NCBI RefSeq assembly: GCF_009604375.1
Contig: NZ_WEGH01000003.1
Location: 1,116,001-1,180,000 of the forward strand
Direction: 5' to 3'
Source: Actinomadura macrotermitis
Lineage (GTDB): Bacteria > Actinomycetota > Actinomycetes > Streptosporangiales > Streptosporangiaceae
DNA: 64,000 bases
Part shown: one piece after another, positions 23,916-33,781 of the stretch
How the letters are laid out: every line of letters starts with the position of its first letter
Numbering within the stretch: position 1 is the first letter of the stretch
The notes under the pieces: model-generated
What the model saw: the letters and a program-made list of their open reading frames with translations, nothing else
What the model was told of the DNA's origin: nothing
The model's database searches: none
Program-made: the position numbers and the translations under genes

Positions 23916-25577
23916 ATGGCAGACGGGCAGGACGCGGAGGGCGGCAAGGACCCGCTGGAGCACTACTTCCGCCCGCGCCCGGGCGCCGCGTCCGGCGACG
24001 GCGACGGCGAGGTCGAGGGCGTCAAGGTCGACGGCGTGCCGGCGCCGCGGGTGACGGTGCAGGCCCCGCGCGGCCCGCGCCGGCCGGCCGCCGCGCTCAG
24101 CCCGCGCGCCGCGCTGAACGCCCGCCGGCAGCGGCGCTTCCTCATGTTCACCGGCACCATGTCGGCGTTCGTGCTGCTCACCTCCGGCGGCGCGTGGGCG
24201 TTCCAGAACTACGTCACCGGCGCGATCGACAAGGTCTCGGTCGGCGGCCTGGGCAACGGCAAGGACGGCCCGAAGGGCGCGATGACGATCCTGGTCGCCG
24301 GCGTCGACCGGCGCGAGGGCCTCACCCCCGAGCAGCAGCGCGCCGCGCACCTGGGGCACGAGGCCGGCGAGCGCTCCGACACCATGATCCTGCTGCACGT
24401 CTCGCGCGACCACGACCGGGTGACGATGGTCAGCCTGCCGCGCGACTCGCTCGTCACCATCCCGGCGCACAGGTCCAACGGGGCGGAGGCGCCGAAGGGG
24501 CAGCTCGTGCCGAGCCGCCAGGGCAAGCTGACCTGGGCGTACCAGTTCGGCGGCCCCGACCTCACCGTCGACACGATCAAGCGCTCGACGGGCGTGTCCA
24601 TCGACCACTACGTCGAGGTCAACTTCTACGGGTTCGTGAACATGGTGGACGCGCTCGGCGGCGTCGACGTGTGCTCCGAGCAGGCCGTCGACGACCCCAA
24701 GAGCGGGCTGCGGCTGCCGGCCGGCAAGTCCCACGTCGACGGGCTGAAGGCGCTGGCGTTCGCCCGCGCCCGCTACACCCTGACCGGCGGCACCGACCTC
24801 GGCCGCATCGACCGCCAGCAGCAGTTCATGGCGTCGATGATGAAGCAGGCGCTGTCGTCGCGGACGCTCAGCGACCCGGTCAAGTCGACCCGGTTCCTGA
24901 ACGCGGCGCTGAAGTCGCTGCGGGTGGACAAGGACCTGGCCCGCGACCTGCCCAAGCTCGCCGACCAGATGAAGGGGCTGTCGACCGACAACCTCACCTT
25001 CGCCAAGCTCCCCCTCGCCGATCCCGGCCACAACGTGGTGCTGTGGAACTCCGGGTCGCCGCAGTCCACGGTGCTGTGGGACCAGGAGCGGGCCGGCGAC
25101 CTGTTCTCCAAGATCCGGCACGACGAGCCGGTCACGCAGAAGAAGAAGGAGGAGTCCCCGGCGCCGGCCAAGTCCCCCGACGACCCGAACGCGCCGACGG
25201 TCGCGCCGGCCGACATCTCGGTGCGGGTGCTGAACGCCATCGGCACCCGGGGCCTGGCCACCAAGGCGGGCAAGGACCTGCGCGAGGTCGGCTTCAACGT
25301 CACGGTCGTGCCGGGCGTCGCCCGCCGCGGCCTGCAGACCACCCAGATCCAGTACGGCGGGAGCCGCGAGGACTCGGCGAAGACGCTGGCCGCCGCGATC
25401 CCGGGCGCCAAGGTCAAGAAGGTCGCCTCGCTCGGCGACCGCATCCAGGTGCTGGTCGGCGCCGACTGGGACGGCGCCCAGAAGGTCAAGGTGAAGAAGA
25501 AGAAGGAGCAGGACTCCTCCACCGCTCCGGGCCAGGAGCTGGAGACCGGCACCGCGACGCAGAAGCTCTGCACCTGA
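23916..25577 (+). CDS. LCP-family (LytR-CpsA-Psr) glycopolymer ligase with LytR C-terminal domain
   Basis: The 553-residue protein has a cytosolic N-terminus of about 80 residues and one membrane helix (TMSAFVLLTSGGAWAFQNYV). An outward LCP domain follows: TILVAGVDRREG, DTMILLHVSRDHDRVTMVSLP, RDSLVTIPAH, KLTWAYQFGGPDLTVDTI and LAFARARYTL with the conserved arginines. The last 130 residues contain a LytR_C domain (ISVRVLNAIGTRGLATKAGK). LCP enzymes transfer lipid-linked polymers such as teichoic acids to peptidoglycan. ATG 23916 has GGGGAGG 11 bp upstream; GTG 23859 is an alternative. It is the likely attachment step for the 14.6-25 kb locus. Confidence 0.88.
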   Translation: MADGQDAEGGKDPLEHYFRPRPGAASGDGDGEVEGVKVDGVPAPRVTVQAPRGPRRPAAALSPRAALNARRQRRFLMFTGTMSAFVLLTSGGAWAFQNYVTGAIDKVSVGGLGNGKDGPKGAMTILVAGVDRREGLTPEQQRAAHLGHEAGERSDTMILLHVSRDHDRVTMVSLPRDSLVTIPAHRSNGAEAPKGQLVPSRQGKLTWAYQFGGPDLTVDTIKRSTGVSIDHYVEVNFYGFVNMVDALGGVDVCSEQAVDDPKSGLRLPAGKSHVDGLKALAFARARYTLTGGTDLGRIDRQQQFMASMMKQALSSRTLSDPVKSTRFLNAALKSLRVDKDLARDLPKLADQMKGLSTDNLTFAKLPLADPGHNVVLWNSGSPQSTVLWDQERAGDLFSKIRHDEPVTQKKKEESPAPAKSPDDPNAPTVAPADISVRVLNAIGTRGLATKAGKDLREVGFNVTVVPGVARRGLQTTQIQYGGSREDSAKTLAAAIPGAKVKKVASLGDRIQVLVGADWDGAQKVKVKKKKEQDSSTAPGQELETGTATQKLCT

Positions 25578-26426
25578 TCACTGCGACAGGGGGAAGGCGT
25601 GCCCCCGCTCGCAGCGGAAGATGCCCAGATGGCTGTGCCGGGCGATGCTGAGGCCGGTGGGCTCGGCGTCGTCGGCGTCCTCGACCGGCCGCCAGCGCCC
25701 TGCGCCGTCCCACTCGGTGCTGTCGAGCTGCAGCAGCAGCCCGATCGGCCCGGCGCAGTGCGGGCATTCCTGCGGCGGCATGTCGGTGACGGGCCAGGCC
25801 ATGCCGCCGCCGACCTTGCAGCCGGGCACCACCGACAGGTCCGACTGGTAGTCGGCGGGCTCCTCCCTGGTCTCCTCCCAGGCGTGCAGCCGTGCCCGCA
25901 GCTCGCCGGGCAGCTCCTCGTGCCAGGGGTACTCGGTCACCCGCTCGGGATGCAGGACGCAGGGGCGGGGGACGTAGCCGTCCTCGGCGCGCGCCGGTGC
26001 GGGCGGGGCGGCGAGCACGTCGGTGACGTCCGCGCCGCGCCGCCACACCACGCGCACTTCGGGCTGGTAACCGTTATGCGGGTGGAAAGTGGGGCACCAG
26101 AGGATCTGCAGCAGATCGGCCCCGTCCGGAAAGGCGAGCTCCGGGAAATCAGCGGCCCGTAACTGGGCGACCGAAACCAGGGCGTTCGGCGCGTCAAGTC
26201 CCTTGATCCAGGGCGGCCGGTCCTCGGGCTCGGCGCAGTGCGGCCAGGGTTCGCCGGCCGGCCACAGCAGCGGCCCGCCGATATGGCTGTCGCGCGCTCC
26301 GGGGTTCCCCGGCCGGGGGTGCAGGCGTACGGCCGTCCGCGCGTACGCGCCGAGGCCGGGCACCTCGGCCGCCATGTCGACGGGCGGCGGCGGTGTCGTA
26401 CGGGGTGCTGCGTCCACCCGCCCCAT
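25578..26426 (-). CDS. DUF1963/YwqG-like protein
   Basis: A 282-residue cytosolic protein with SHIGGPLLWPAGEPWPHC near residue 45, then LVSVAQLRAADFPELAFPDG, LLQILWCPTFHPHNGYQP, and a closing C4-type pair (CPHC and FRCERGHAF) that could bind zinc. The GGP..WP pattern is that of DUF1963/YwqG proteins, whose role is unknown. ATG 26426 is taken because the longer reading upstream is arginine-rich and unlike the family. It converges with the LCP gene with adjacent stops. Confidence 0.7.
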   Translation of the reverse strand: MGRVDAAPRTTPPPPVDMAAEVPGLGAYARTAVRLHPRPGNPGARDSHIGGPLLWPAGEPWPHCAEPEDRPPWIKGLDAPNALVSVAQLRAADFPELAFPDGADLLQILWCPTFHPHNGYQPEVRVVWRRGADVTDVLAAPPAPARAEDGYVPRPCVLHPERVTEYPWHEELPGELRARLHAWEETREEPADYQSDLSVVPGCKVGGGMAWPVTDMPPQECPHCAGPIGLLLQLDSTEWDGAGRWRPVEDADDAEPTGLSIARHSHLGIFRCERGHAFPLSQ

Positions 26427-26464
26427 GATGCCGCGGACGTACGACAATCCCGCCGCGGGCCAGG

Positions 26465-26707
26465 TCAGACGATGGTGTGCAGCTCGCCGATCACCTGCGG
26501 CCACCGGTCGTTGGTGACGGCCGCGCGCGTCGGCGGCGACTCCTCGATGATCTCGCGGCCCCGCTCCCGCCGGATCCGGCGGATCCAGCGCAGGCCCCCG
26601 GCCGCGAGCAGCTGGTACTGGACGGTACGGCGCGGAGAGGTCTCGGCGATCACCCGGGCGTCGGGCACCGGCCCGCGCACGGTGCGCCACTCGATGGTGT
26701 CTGACAC
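26465..26707 (-). CDS. Small basic hypothetical protein
   Basis: This is an 80-residue frame starting at GTG 26707; an in-frame start at 26764 would add 19 residues. The middle is very basic (RWIRRIRRERGREIIEE). There is no known motif, signal or helix. It lies 39 bp upstream of the DUF1963-like gene on the same strand. Coding is supported mainly by third-position GC and position. Confidence 0.4.
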   Translation of the reverse strand: MSDTIEWRTVRGPVPDARVIAETSPRRTVQYQLLAAGGLRWIRRIRRERGREIIEESPPTRAAVTNDRWPQVIGELHTIV

Positions 26708-26987
26708 GTCATATCCGTTCGATCGGCCCGCCGTTGGTGGACGGATGCACTGACCTTGACACAACTATCCACCTGTTCGGGCCACCGCAGTAGAGGCTCG
26801 GCAGATTCGTCTCAGCCGCCCCACCGATAAACCCCGGGAAATAACCTCATATAAGACCGAATCACGCCCGGTTCCCGCCGGCCCGTAATCCAGTCCGGCG
26901 CGCCCGCCGCATCCATCGCGCATCACGATCGTTCCCATGACGAACATGCGTTGGACTCATAGATCACCCGGCCGCCATGCTGGGGCC
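26708..26987. other. Intergenic region, no gene seen
   Basis: About 280 bp, less GC-rich than the flanks, separate the leftward small gene from the rightward oxidoreductase. A TATAAG at 26853-26858 could be a -10 box. I see no other structure. Confidence 0.3.
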
Positions 26988-27623
26988 ATGAAGATCACCG
27001 TGTTCGGGGCCGCCGGCAGCGTCGGCGCCCAGGTCGTCACCGAAGCCCTGTCCCGGGGCCACCAGGTCACCGCCGTGGTCCGCGACCCGGCCCGGTTCGC
27101 CGAACTGCCGCCGGCCGCCGCCCACCGCGCGGGCGACGCCGCCGACCCCGCCGCCGTCGCCGCGCTCGCCGCCGGCCAGGACCTCGTCGTCAGCGCGACC
27201 CGCCCGCCCGACGGCCACGAGCACGACCTGGTCACGGCCGCCAAGTCCCTGCTGACCGGCCTCGCGGGCACCCCCACCCGGCTGCTCCTGGTGGGCGGCG
27301 CCGCCACCCTGACGACGCCGAACGGCCTGCGGGTGCTGGACGACCCGCAGTACATGCCGCCCGCCTACCGCCCCATCGCGCTCGCCTGCGCCGCCCAGCA
27401 CGAGGCGGCCCGCGAGGTCCCCGACGTCGACTGGACCTACCTGAGCCCGCCGGCGCTCCTCCTCCCGGGCGAGCGCACCGGCCACTACCGCCTCGGCACC
27501 GACGCCCTCCTGGTCGACGCCGAGGGCGTCTCGCAGATCTCCGTCGCCGACCTGGCCGTCGCCGTCCTCGACGAGGCCGAGCACCCCCGCCATTCCCGCA
27601 CCCGCTTCACCGTCGCCTACTAG
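26988..27623 (+). CDS. NAD(P)-binding (atypical SDR/NmrA-like) protein
   Basis: The 211-residue protein begins MKITVFGAAGSVGAQVVTEA, a GxxGxxG nucleotide-binding loop typical of atypical SDR proteins such as NmrA and YwnB-type reductases. Later parts include DLVVSATRPPDGHEHDLVTA and RLLLVGGAATLTTPNG. The YxxxK pair of classical SDRs is not seen. ATG 26988 follows CTGGGG. It is monocistronic; the spacer to the next gene holds three GCGGTCAGCG repeats (27624-27675). Substrate unknown. Confidence 0.8.
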   Translation: MKITVFGAAGSVGAQVVTEALSRGHQVTAVVRDPARFAELPPAAAHRAGDAADPAAVAALAAGQDLVVSATRPPDGHEHDLVTAAKSLLTGLAGTPTRLLLVGGAATLTTPNGLRVLDDPQYMPPAYRPIALACAAQHEAAREVPDVDWTYLSPPALLLPGERTGHYRLGTDALLVDAEGVSQISVADLAVAVLDEAEHPRHSRTRFTVAY

Positions 27624-27726
27624 CGGTCAGCGGGCGCGGTCAGCGGGCGGTGCGCGGGCGGTCAGCGCGGACCGCGATGGTCGTCTCGTTGGCGGGCCGC
27701 AGGGGTCCGCCGGGCGGGAGAACGAG

Positions 27727-28486
<760 letters not shown>

Positions 28487-28500
<14 letters not shown>

Positions 28501-29143
28501 CCGCGATGTGGGCGGGCAGGGCGATGCCCTCCCTGAGGGCGGGGTCGGCCTCCGGTTCGCCGAAGACCGCCGACATCGGCAGGACGCCGGCCCAGACGTC
28601 CAGGCCGGCGTCCGGGCCGTCGCCGTCGTCGGGCGGCCCCACGCGGATCTTGACCGACGCCTCGTCCAGGGGCAGGGCGAGCAGCGCCGTCGCCGCGAGC
28701 TCCTTGCGGTCGGGCCGCCGCGCGTAGTCCCACTGCCCCGGCGCCGACTGCTCGGTCAGGAGGCGCAGCCCGGCGAGCTTCTCCGCCGGGTCGGTGACGA
28801 GCCGGGGCACGCCGTAGACCATCGCGCTGCGGTAGTTGACGCCGTGCTCGAACACCGACCGCGAGAGGACCAGGCCGTCGACGTGCGTGACCGTGACGCA
28901 GACCAGCGCGTCCGGCGAGGCGACCAGGCTGCGGCTGGCGACGGAGCCGTGGAAGTACAGGTTCGTCCCGTCGGCGCCGTAGACGGTGGGGACGACCATG
29001 GGGCAGCCGTCGACGACGACGCCGAGGTGGCAGACGAAGCCCGCGGCCAGGATGGCGTCCAGTTGGGCGCGGTCCCGGCTCCCCTGCTCGCGCAACCGGC
29101 GATGACGGGTGCGTTCGGTCTCCGGCAGCGGGCTGTGGCTCAC
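28487..29143 (-). CDS. Pyridoxamine 5'-phosphate oxidase/NimA-like flavin-binding protein
   Basis: The 218-residue protein has the split-barrel FMN fold of the PNPOx-like group: LDAILAAGFVCHLGVVVDGC, PMVVPTVYGADGTNLYFHGS and SAMVYGVPRLVTDP. These are typical of nitroreductase NimA and related proteins. GTG 29143 is preferred since GGGGAAGGGG lies just upstream; an ATG at 29164 is possible. It may reduce or bind a small electrophile. It is divergent from the DinB-like gene; the spacer holds a pair of direct repeats. Confidence 0.8.
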
Positions 29144-29207
29144 GGCGCCCCTTCCCCGAGGCATGCTGAAAATGATCAGCAGCACGCTACCGTTACCGCA
29201 GCCTGGA

Positions 29208-29258
29208 AACCACTTCTCAACGAAAACAGTTGCGATCGAACCATCTCACAACGAAAAC
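29208..29258. repeat. Two 20-bp direct repeats, 31 bp apart
   Basis: AACCACTTCTCAACGAAAAC (29208-29227) and AACCATCTCACAACGAAAAC (29239-29258) match at 16 of 20 positions. The 31-bp step is close to three helical turns. They lie in the spacer between the divergent NimA-like and DinB-like genes and are good candidates for a regulator binding pair. Confidence 0.5.
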
Positions 29259-29303
29259 CATCTAGATCCACCATGCGGGCCGTGCAGCGGGCAGACTCCC
29301 GGC

Positions 29304-29894
29304 ATGAACGAATCGGATCCGAAGGCCGCCCTGCAGCGCTACCTGCAGAACGCGCGCGGCGCCCTGCTGTGGAAGCTCGACGGACTCTCCGAGTACGACG
29401 CGCGCCGTCCCCTCACCCCGACCGGCACCAACCTGCTGGGCCTGGTCAAGCACCTCACCAGCGTCGAGCTGGTCTACTTCGGCGAGACGTTCGGCCGTCC
29501 CTCCGGCGAGCCCAAGCCGTGGGAGGAGGAATGGGACACCGACCCCAACGCCGACCTGTGGGCCCACGCCGACGAGGCGCGTGCGGAGATCGTCGACGGG
29601 TACCGGCGGGCCTGGGCGCACACCGACGCCACCGTCGCCGCGCTGGAGCTGGACGCGCCCGGCCGCGTCCCGCACTGGCCGGACGACAGGAACGAGGAGG
29701 TGACCCTGCACCGGATCCTGGTGCACGTGATCGCCGAGACCCACCGGCACGCCGGGCACGCCGACATCGTCCGCGAGCTCATCGACGGGGCCGCCGGGAT
29801 GCGCGAGGACAACGACAACCTGCCCGAGCAGGTCGCGTGGCGGGAGCACTGGCAGCGGGTGGAGCAGGCGGCGAAGGACGCCGCCGGCGGGTGA
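29304..29894 (+). CDS. DinB/DUF664 family protein
   Basis: The 196-residue protein has the four-helix DinB pattern with three metal-binding His positions: LLGLVKHLTSVELVYFG and VHVIAETHRHAGHADIVREL. Such proteins include thiol-dependent S-transferases that use mycothiol or bacillithiol; many are uncharacterised. The start is ATG 29304. A 28-bp perfect palindrome follows the stop. It is controlled from a spacer with direct repeats. Confidence 0.85.
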   Translation: MNESDPKAALQRYLQNARGALLWKLDGLSEYDARRPLTPTGTNLLGLVKHLTSVELVYFGETFGRPSGEPKPWEEEWDTDPNADLWAHADEARAEIVDGYRRAWAHTDATVAALELDAPGRVPHWPDDRNEEVTLHRILVHVIAETHRHAGHADIVRELIDGAAGMREDNDNLPEQVAWREHWQRVEQAAKDAAGG

Positions 29895-29895
29895 C

Positions 29896-29923
29896 CCCGC
29901 CGGGGCCGGCCGGCCCCGGCGGG
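29896..29923. terminator. 28-bp palindromic terminator between convergent genes
   Basis: The 14-bp arm CCCGCCGGGGCCGG is followed directly by its reverse complement, a perfect palindrome. It separates the DinB-like gene from the M14 peptidase gene and would act on both strands. Confidence 0.65.
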
Positions 29924-29931
29924 ACGCACCG

Positions 29932-31179
29932 TCAGGCGGCGCAGTACTGGGCCTGCTTGCCGATCGCGCGGTAGGGGCAGTCGGCGTACTCGGTCAGCGT
30001 GAGCAGCGAGTCGCGGGTGCCGGCCACCAGGGAGTCGATCCGGGACGGCGAGGGGTAGAAGCTGCCGCCGCCGAGCTCGAAGGTGAACGAGAAGATGCGC
30101 TGGTCGCCCCACGTCCAGTCGTCGGTCGTGCCGTCGGTGATGTAGAGGTCGCTGGACTGCTGCGGGGTGAAGCCGTTGCTCGCCGCCAGCGTCCGGCCGA
30201 TGGTGCGGTGCGTGGCCTCCTCGTCGGTGGACATCGAGCCGGGGACGGTGTCGTTGTAGGTGTAGCCGAACGGCCAGAGCACCATCTCGGCGTCGGAGTG
30301 GATGTCCAGGAACAGCTTGATCTGCTGCACGCCGCCGACGATCCGGCTCCGCACGAAGTTCGTCAGCACCTTGGTCTCCGGCGCGGACTCGGGGCTCGGG
30401 CCCCGGTAGGTCTCGCTGGACACGTTGCCGGACGAGCCGCCGCAGCAGCCCCACTTGTAGGGGAAGTTGCGGTTCAGGTCGGTCGGCGCGGGCTGCCGGT
30501 TCTTGCGCCACATCCGGCCCGGCTGGGTGTCGGACGTCATGTCGTACACCTGGCCGTCCGGGTTGACCATCGGGAAGATCCACATCTCCCGGGAGTTGAC
30601 CAGGTTGGTGATCCGGGTGTTGCTGCCGTACCCCCGGGTCAGGGTGCCGATCAGGTCCAGGGTCTGCTCGGCGGTGAGCCGCTCGCGGGCGTGGATGTTG
30701 GAGATGTAGAGCGTCTCGGGCTCGTTCTCGTCGACCGCGACGTTGTCGCTGATCTTCACGCCGACGATGTCGCGGCCCTGGTAGGACTTGCCGATGACGA
30801 CCTTGCGCGCGATCTGCGGGTAGGCCGCGACGACCGCGTCCAGCTCGGCCTGCATCTCGGCGAAGGTGTGGTACGAGGTCGCCAGCCGCTGGTACGGCTG
30901 CGGCGAGGGCAGCGCCGCCACGGTGTAGCCGAGCTTCTTGATCGCCTTGAGCTCGGAGGCGATGGCGCTGACCTCCAGCGACCCGTCCTTGCGGACGGCG
31001 TCGATCGCGGCGCCGGTACGGGCGACCTGGCTGCGCTGCTGGGGCGTCTTCGGCCCGCTGACCAGGTAGCGCTGGGACGGGGGCTCGGGTGCGGCGGCGG
31101 CCCGGGCCGGGCTCGTCACCGCCAGGACGAGGAGGAGTGCCGACAAGACGGCGACGAACGGTCTGGAAAGCTTCACCAT
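29932..31179 (-). CDS. Secreted M14 zinc carboxypeptidase
   Basis: The 415-residue precursor starts with a signal peptide (PFVAVLSALLLVLAVTSPAR, cleavage near ARA). The catalytic domain has ISNIHARERLTAEQ (HxxE zinc ligands), a DLNRNFPYKWGC substrate loop, FLDIHSDAEMVLWPFGY (third zinc His) and SFTFELGGGSFYPSP with the catalytic Glu. It acts outside the cell and removes C-terminal residues. ATG 31179 follows AGGTG. It ends shortly after a 28-bp palindrome shared with the DinB-like gene. Domain order is normal and nothing is missing. Confidence 0.92.
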   Translation of the reverse strand: MVKLSRPFVAVLSALLLVLAVTSPARAAAAPEPPSQRYLVSGPKTPQQRSQVARTGAAIDAVRKDGSLEVSAIASELKAIKKLGYTVAALPSPQPYQRLATSYHTFAEMQAELDAVVAAYPQIARKVVIGKSYQGRDIVGVKISDNVAVDENEPETLYISNIHARERLTAEQTLDLIGTLTRGYGSNTRITNLVNSREMWIFPMVNPDGQVYDMTSDTQPGRMWRKNRQPAPTDLNRNFPYKWGCCGGSSGNVSSETYRGPSPESAPETKVLTNFVRSRIVGGVQQIKLFLDIHSDAEMVLWPFGYTYNDTVPGSMSTDEEATHRTIGRTLAASNGFTPQQSSDLYITDGTTDDWTWGDQRIFSFTFELGGGSFYPSPSRIDSLVAGTRDSLLTLTEYADCPYRAIGKQAQYCAA

Positions 31180-31449
31180 GGGAGGGACACCTGCCGTTCG
31201 GAGAGGCGCTCGTGGTGCCGTCACGATGACCCCTGGCCAGGCACCCGGCAATGGGCACCGGCCGGCCCGCCCGGCGCCGCCCCGAACGCCGTTCTCCCAG
31301 CTCGGAGCGCATCTGGCGGCCCGCCGTCCAGGCCGGTCCGGCGCGCCGCCGAAATTTCACCGCCCCTAATCGATAAGCGAACGCGCCCGGCGGCATAGAT
31401 CGCGGCCCGCCCGAAGTCTGAGGGGGCGGAAGACAAGGGGGAGGCCGGT

Positions 31450-31950
31450 GTGAACCAGGAAGCACGCGAAAGCTTCACCCGGTTCGTCGAGTCGCGCTCC
31501 GCGGTCCTCGTCCGGACCGCCTACGCGCTGACCGGCGACCAGCACGCCGCCGAGGAGCTGCTGCAGAACGCGCTGGTCAAGACGGCCGCGCGGTGGCGCC
31601 ACGTGCACGGATCGCCCGAGGCGTACGTGCGCCGCGCCATGTACAACGAGCAGGTCGGCCGGTGGCGCCGGTCCCGGCGGGAGACGGCGGTGGCGGCGCC
31701 GCCCGAGGTCGCGCAGCCCGACCGCAGCGGCGAGGTCGCCGAGCGGCTGGCGCTGCGGCACGCCCTGGCGGCGCTGCCCGCGCGCAAGCGGGCCGTGCTC
31801 GTCCTGCGCTACTTCGAGGACCTCTCCGAGACGGAGGTCGCCCAGATCATGGGCTGCTCGGTCGGCACGGTGCGCAGCCAGACCCACAAGGCGCTGGCCC
31901 GGCTCCGCGAGCTGGCGCCCTCATCCGAACACGCGGGAGGACGGACATGA
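31450..31950 (+). CDS. SigE-family ECF RNA polymerase sigma factor
   Basis: The 166-residue protein has region 2 (LVRTAYALTGDQHAAEELLQ, then YVRRAMYNEQVGRWRRSRR) and region 4 (LPARKRAVLVLRYFEDLSET, then CSVGTVRSQTHKALARLREL). This is the short SigE group common in actinomycetes. GTG 31450 is preceded by GGGGGAGG. The next gene starts inside its stop codon (ATGA), so a co-made membrane protein probably controls it. Confidence 0.9.
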   Translation: MNQEARESFTRFVESRSAVLVRTAYALTGDQHAAEELLQNALVKTAARWRHVHGSPEAYVRRAMYNEQVGRWRRSRRETAVAAPPEVAQPDRSGEVAERLALRHALAALPARKRAVLVLRYFEDLSETEVAQIMGCSVGTVRSQTHKALARLRELAPSSEHAGGRT

Positions 31951-32846
31951 CCGATCCCATCCTCAAGGAAGCGCTCGCCGAGTTCGCCGGCCAGGCCGCG
32001 CCGGTGCCCGGCCTGGCCGGGCGCGTCCTGCGGCGGCACGACCGCAGGCGACGGCGGCGGATCACCGCCGCGGCGCTCGCCGCGGTGGCGACCGCCGCGG
32101 CGGTGGTCGTGCCGTTCGCCTGGCCGCAGGACGAGGGGCGGACGGCCGCCCTGCACACCTCGAACGGGCTGCCGGCCAACACCCCGGACGAGGTGGCCGA
32201 CGCGCTCAGATGCCTGCGCAGGAAAGTGCCGCGCGACCCCGTCGCGGCGACCGACGCCCGGCTGCTCGCGCGGATCCACCTGGGCAAGGACCTCTTCGTC
32301 GCGGCCGTGGGCAGCCCGCGGGACCTGGTGCTGTGCGCGGCGTCCCCGAAGACCGGCAACACCGAGGTGCCCCAGCCGATCCCCTGGTATCCGGCGGGCC
32401 CGGCCGACCCGAAGGCGCTGCGGCACCCGCTGCGGGTGGACGCCGCCGCCTCGGTGACGGCGCCCACGAGGTCGGGGACGGTGGAGTACCGCAACGGCCG
32501 GGCCGTCCACGACGACCTGGTCTTCCTGGTCTCCGGCCGGGCGAGGCCGGAGGTGCGGCGGGTCGAGGTCACCTGGTCGGACGGCCGGACCGTCCGGGCC
32601 GTGCTGCGCGACGGCTTCTTCCTGGCGTCCCACACCGGCCGCATGGAGCCCGACCCGACGGCGACCGGCGCGATGTCGCGCGGCGCGATGCGCACCTCGG
32701 CGGACCGCCCGACCCGAATCGTCGCCTACGGCGCGAGCGGCGTCCTGTACCGCCTGGCGCCGCGGATCGCCCCCCGCTCGCTCTACGACAACTCCCAGTG
32801 CGTCGACACGATCTCCCTCCCGAGGCACTACCTCTGCAGCGTGTGA
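31947..32846 (+). CDS. Membrane-anchored protein paired with the sigma factor
   Basis: The 299-residue product has a short cytosolic N-terminus, the arginine-rich stretch RVLRRHDRRRRRRITAAALA, one membrane helix (ITAAALAAVATAAAVVVPFA) and an outward domain of about 230 residues with no known fold. It starts inside the sigma-factor stop. By position it could be an anti-sigma factor or sensor, but the usual zinc HxxxCxxC motif is absent. A strong hairpin follows. Confidence 0.7.
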   Translation: MTDPILKEALAEFAGQAAPVPGLAGRVLRRHDRRRRRRITAAALAAVATAAAVVVPFAWPQDEGRTAALHTSNGLPANTPDEVADALRCLRRKVPRDPVAATDARLLARIHLGKDLFVAAVGSPRDLVLCAASPKTGNTEVPQPIPWYPAGPADPKALRHPLRVDAAASVTAPTRSGTVEYRNGRAVHDDLVFLVSGRARPEVRRVEVTWSDGRTVRAVLRDGFFLASHTGRMEPDPTATGAMSRGAMRTSADRPTRIVAYGASGVLYRLAPRIAPRSLYDNSQCVDTISLPRHYLCSV

Positions 32847-32857
32847 CCGCCCTGGAC

Positions 32858-32891
32858 GCGCCCCCTCCCGGACCCCGGGAGGGGGCGCTTT
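32858..32891 (+). terminator. Terminator of the sigma-factor operon
   Basis: GCGCCCCCTCCCGG (32858-32871) and CCGGGAGGGGGCGC (32875-32888) form a perfect 14-bp stem with the loop ACC, followed by TTTC. Confidence 0.85.
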
Positions 32892-33098
32892 CGTGTCGGC
32901 CGGGCGTGGCGCGATGGGTCCCCGGTGCCCCGCAGCGGCGGCCCTGGCGTTGGTGACACGCCACCGCGGAACTTCAAGATTCCTTGGAATCCGGGAATCA
33001 CCGGCGCACTTCTAACCTTCAACTAGATGATGATCAGTTAAGTCGGCACGGAGCCCGCCGCCGGCACTGATCGCCTCCTCCCCCCGAAAGGAACGGCC

Positions 33099-33218
33099 AT
33101 GAACGGTCACCGGACCCTCGCGATCTCCGGCAGCCTGCGCACCGGCTCGCACAACACCGCGCTGCTGCTCAGCGCGCTCAACGCCAAGATCGACCTGGTC
33201 GGGGCCGCCGCCCGGTGA
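33099..33218 (+). pseudogene. 5' remnant of an NADPH-dependent FMN reductase gene
   Basis: Only 39 codons remain: MNGHRTLAISGSLRTGSHNT followed by ALLLSALN. The GSLRxGSxNTALL phosphate-binding loop is the N-terminus of NADPH-dependent FMN reductases, which are normally about 180 residues. The ribosome site AAAGGAACGGCC is still perfect. The reading ends in TGA at 33218, just before the convergent CGNR gene, so the rest was deleted. Confidence 0.65.
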
Positions 33219-33230
33219 CCCGCGGGCCCG

Positions 33231-33734
33231 TCAGGACGTCGCGCGGGAGTAGTAGGCGCGGGCCTTGGCGCGGTTCCCGCAGGCCGCCATCGAGCACCAG
33301 CGGCGGCGGCCGTTGCGGGAGGTGTCGAGGAACCACAGGACGCAGCCGGGCCCGTCGCAGTGGCGGATCCGGCCGGGCGGGGCGGACGCGACCAGGTCGG
33401 CGAAGGCCCGCGCGACGGTCCAGGCGGGGAGCAGGCCGGGGTCGTCCAGCTCGACGGTCTCCACCGGCCCCGCGGCGTCCAGGCCGAGCCGGATCCGGCC
33501 GTGCGCGAGCACCTCGCCGATCGCGGTGAAGTCGCGGCGCTCCAGCGCGGCGCGGATCGCGCGCCGGACCTGGAGCAGCGGACCGGGGTCGCCCGGGGGC
33601 AGGCCGTGCTCGGCGAGCCAGGCCTCGACCGCGCCGGGCCCGGCCAGGCCGTCGACCGGCTGCCCGTGCTCGCGCCACTCGGTGTCGACGAGATCGAGCG
33701 GGAGGGGTTCGCCGAGCAGGGGTCGGATGGCCAT
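33231..33734 (-). CDS. CGNR zinc-finger (ABATE-like) regulator
   Basis: The 167-residue protein has a stress-response-type N-terminal domain (LDLVDTEWREHGQPVDGLAG) and a C-terminal CGNR zinc finger: RIRHCDGPGCVLWFLDTSRN, then RRWCSMAACGNRAKARAYYS. CGNR proteins are thought to bind nucleic acid and often regulate a neighbouring efflux gene. It is divergent from an MFS gene with 47 bp between starts, so it probably controls that gene and itself. Confidence 0.88.
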   Translation of the reverse strand: MAIRPLLGEPLPLDLVDTEWREHGQPVDGLAGPGAVEAWLAEHGLPPGDPGPLLQVRRAIRAALERRDFTAIGEVLAHGRIRLGLDAAGPVETVELDDPGLLPAWTVARAFADLVASAPPGRIRHCDGPGCVLWFLDTSRNGRRRWCSMAACGNRAKARAYYSRATS

Positions 33735-33781
33735 ACCCCATGTTAACCGATCACAGCAAGCTAGACAGTTAGGAGATGTCC

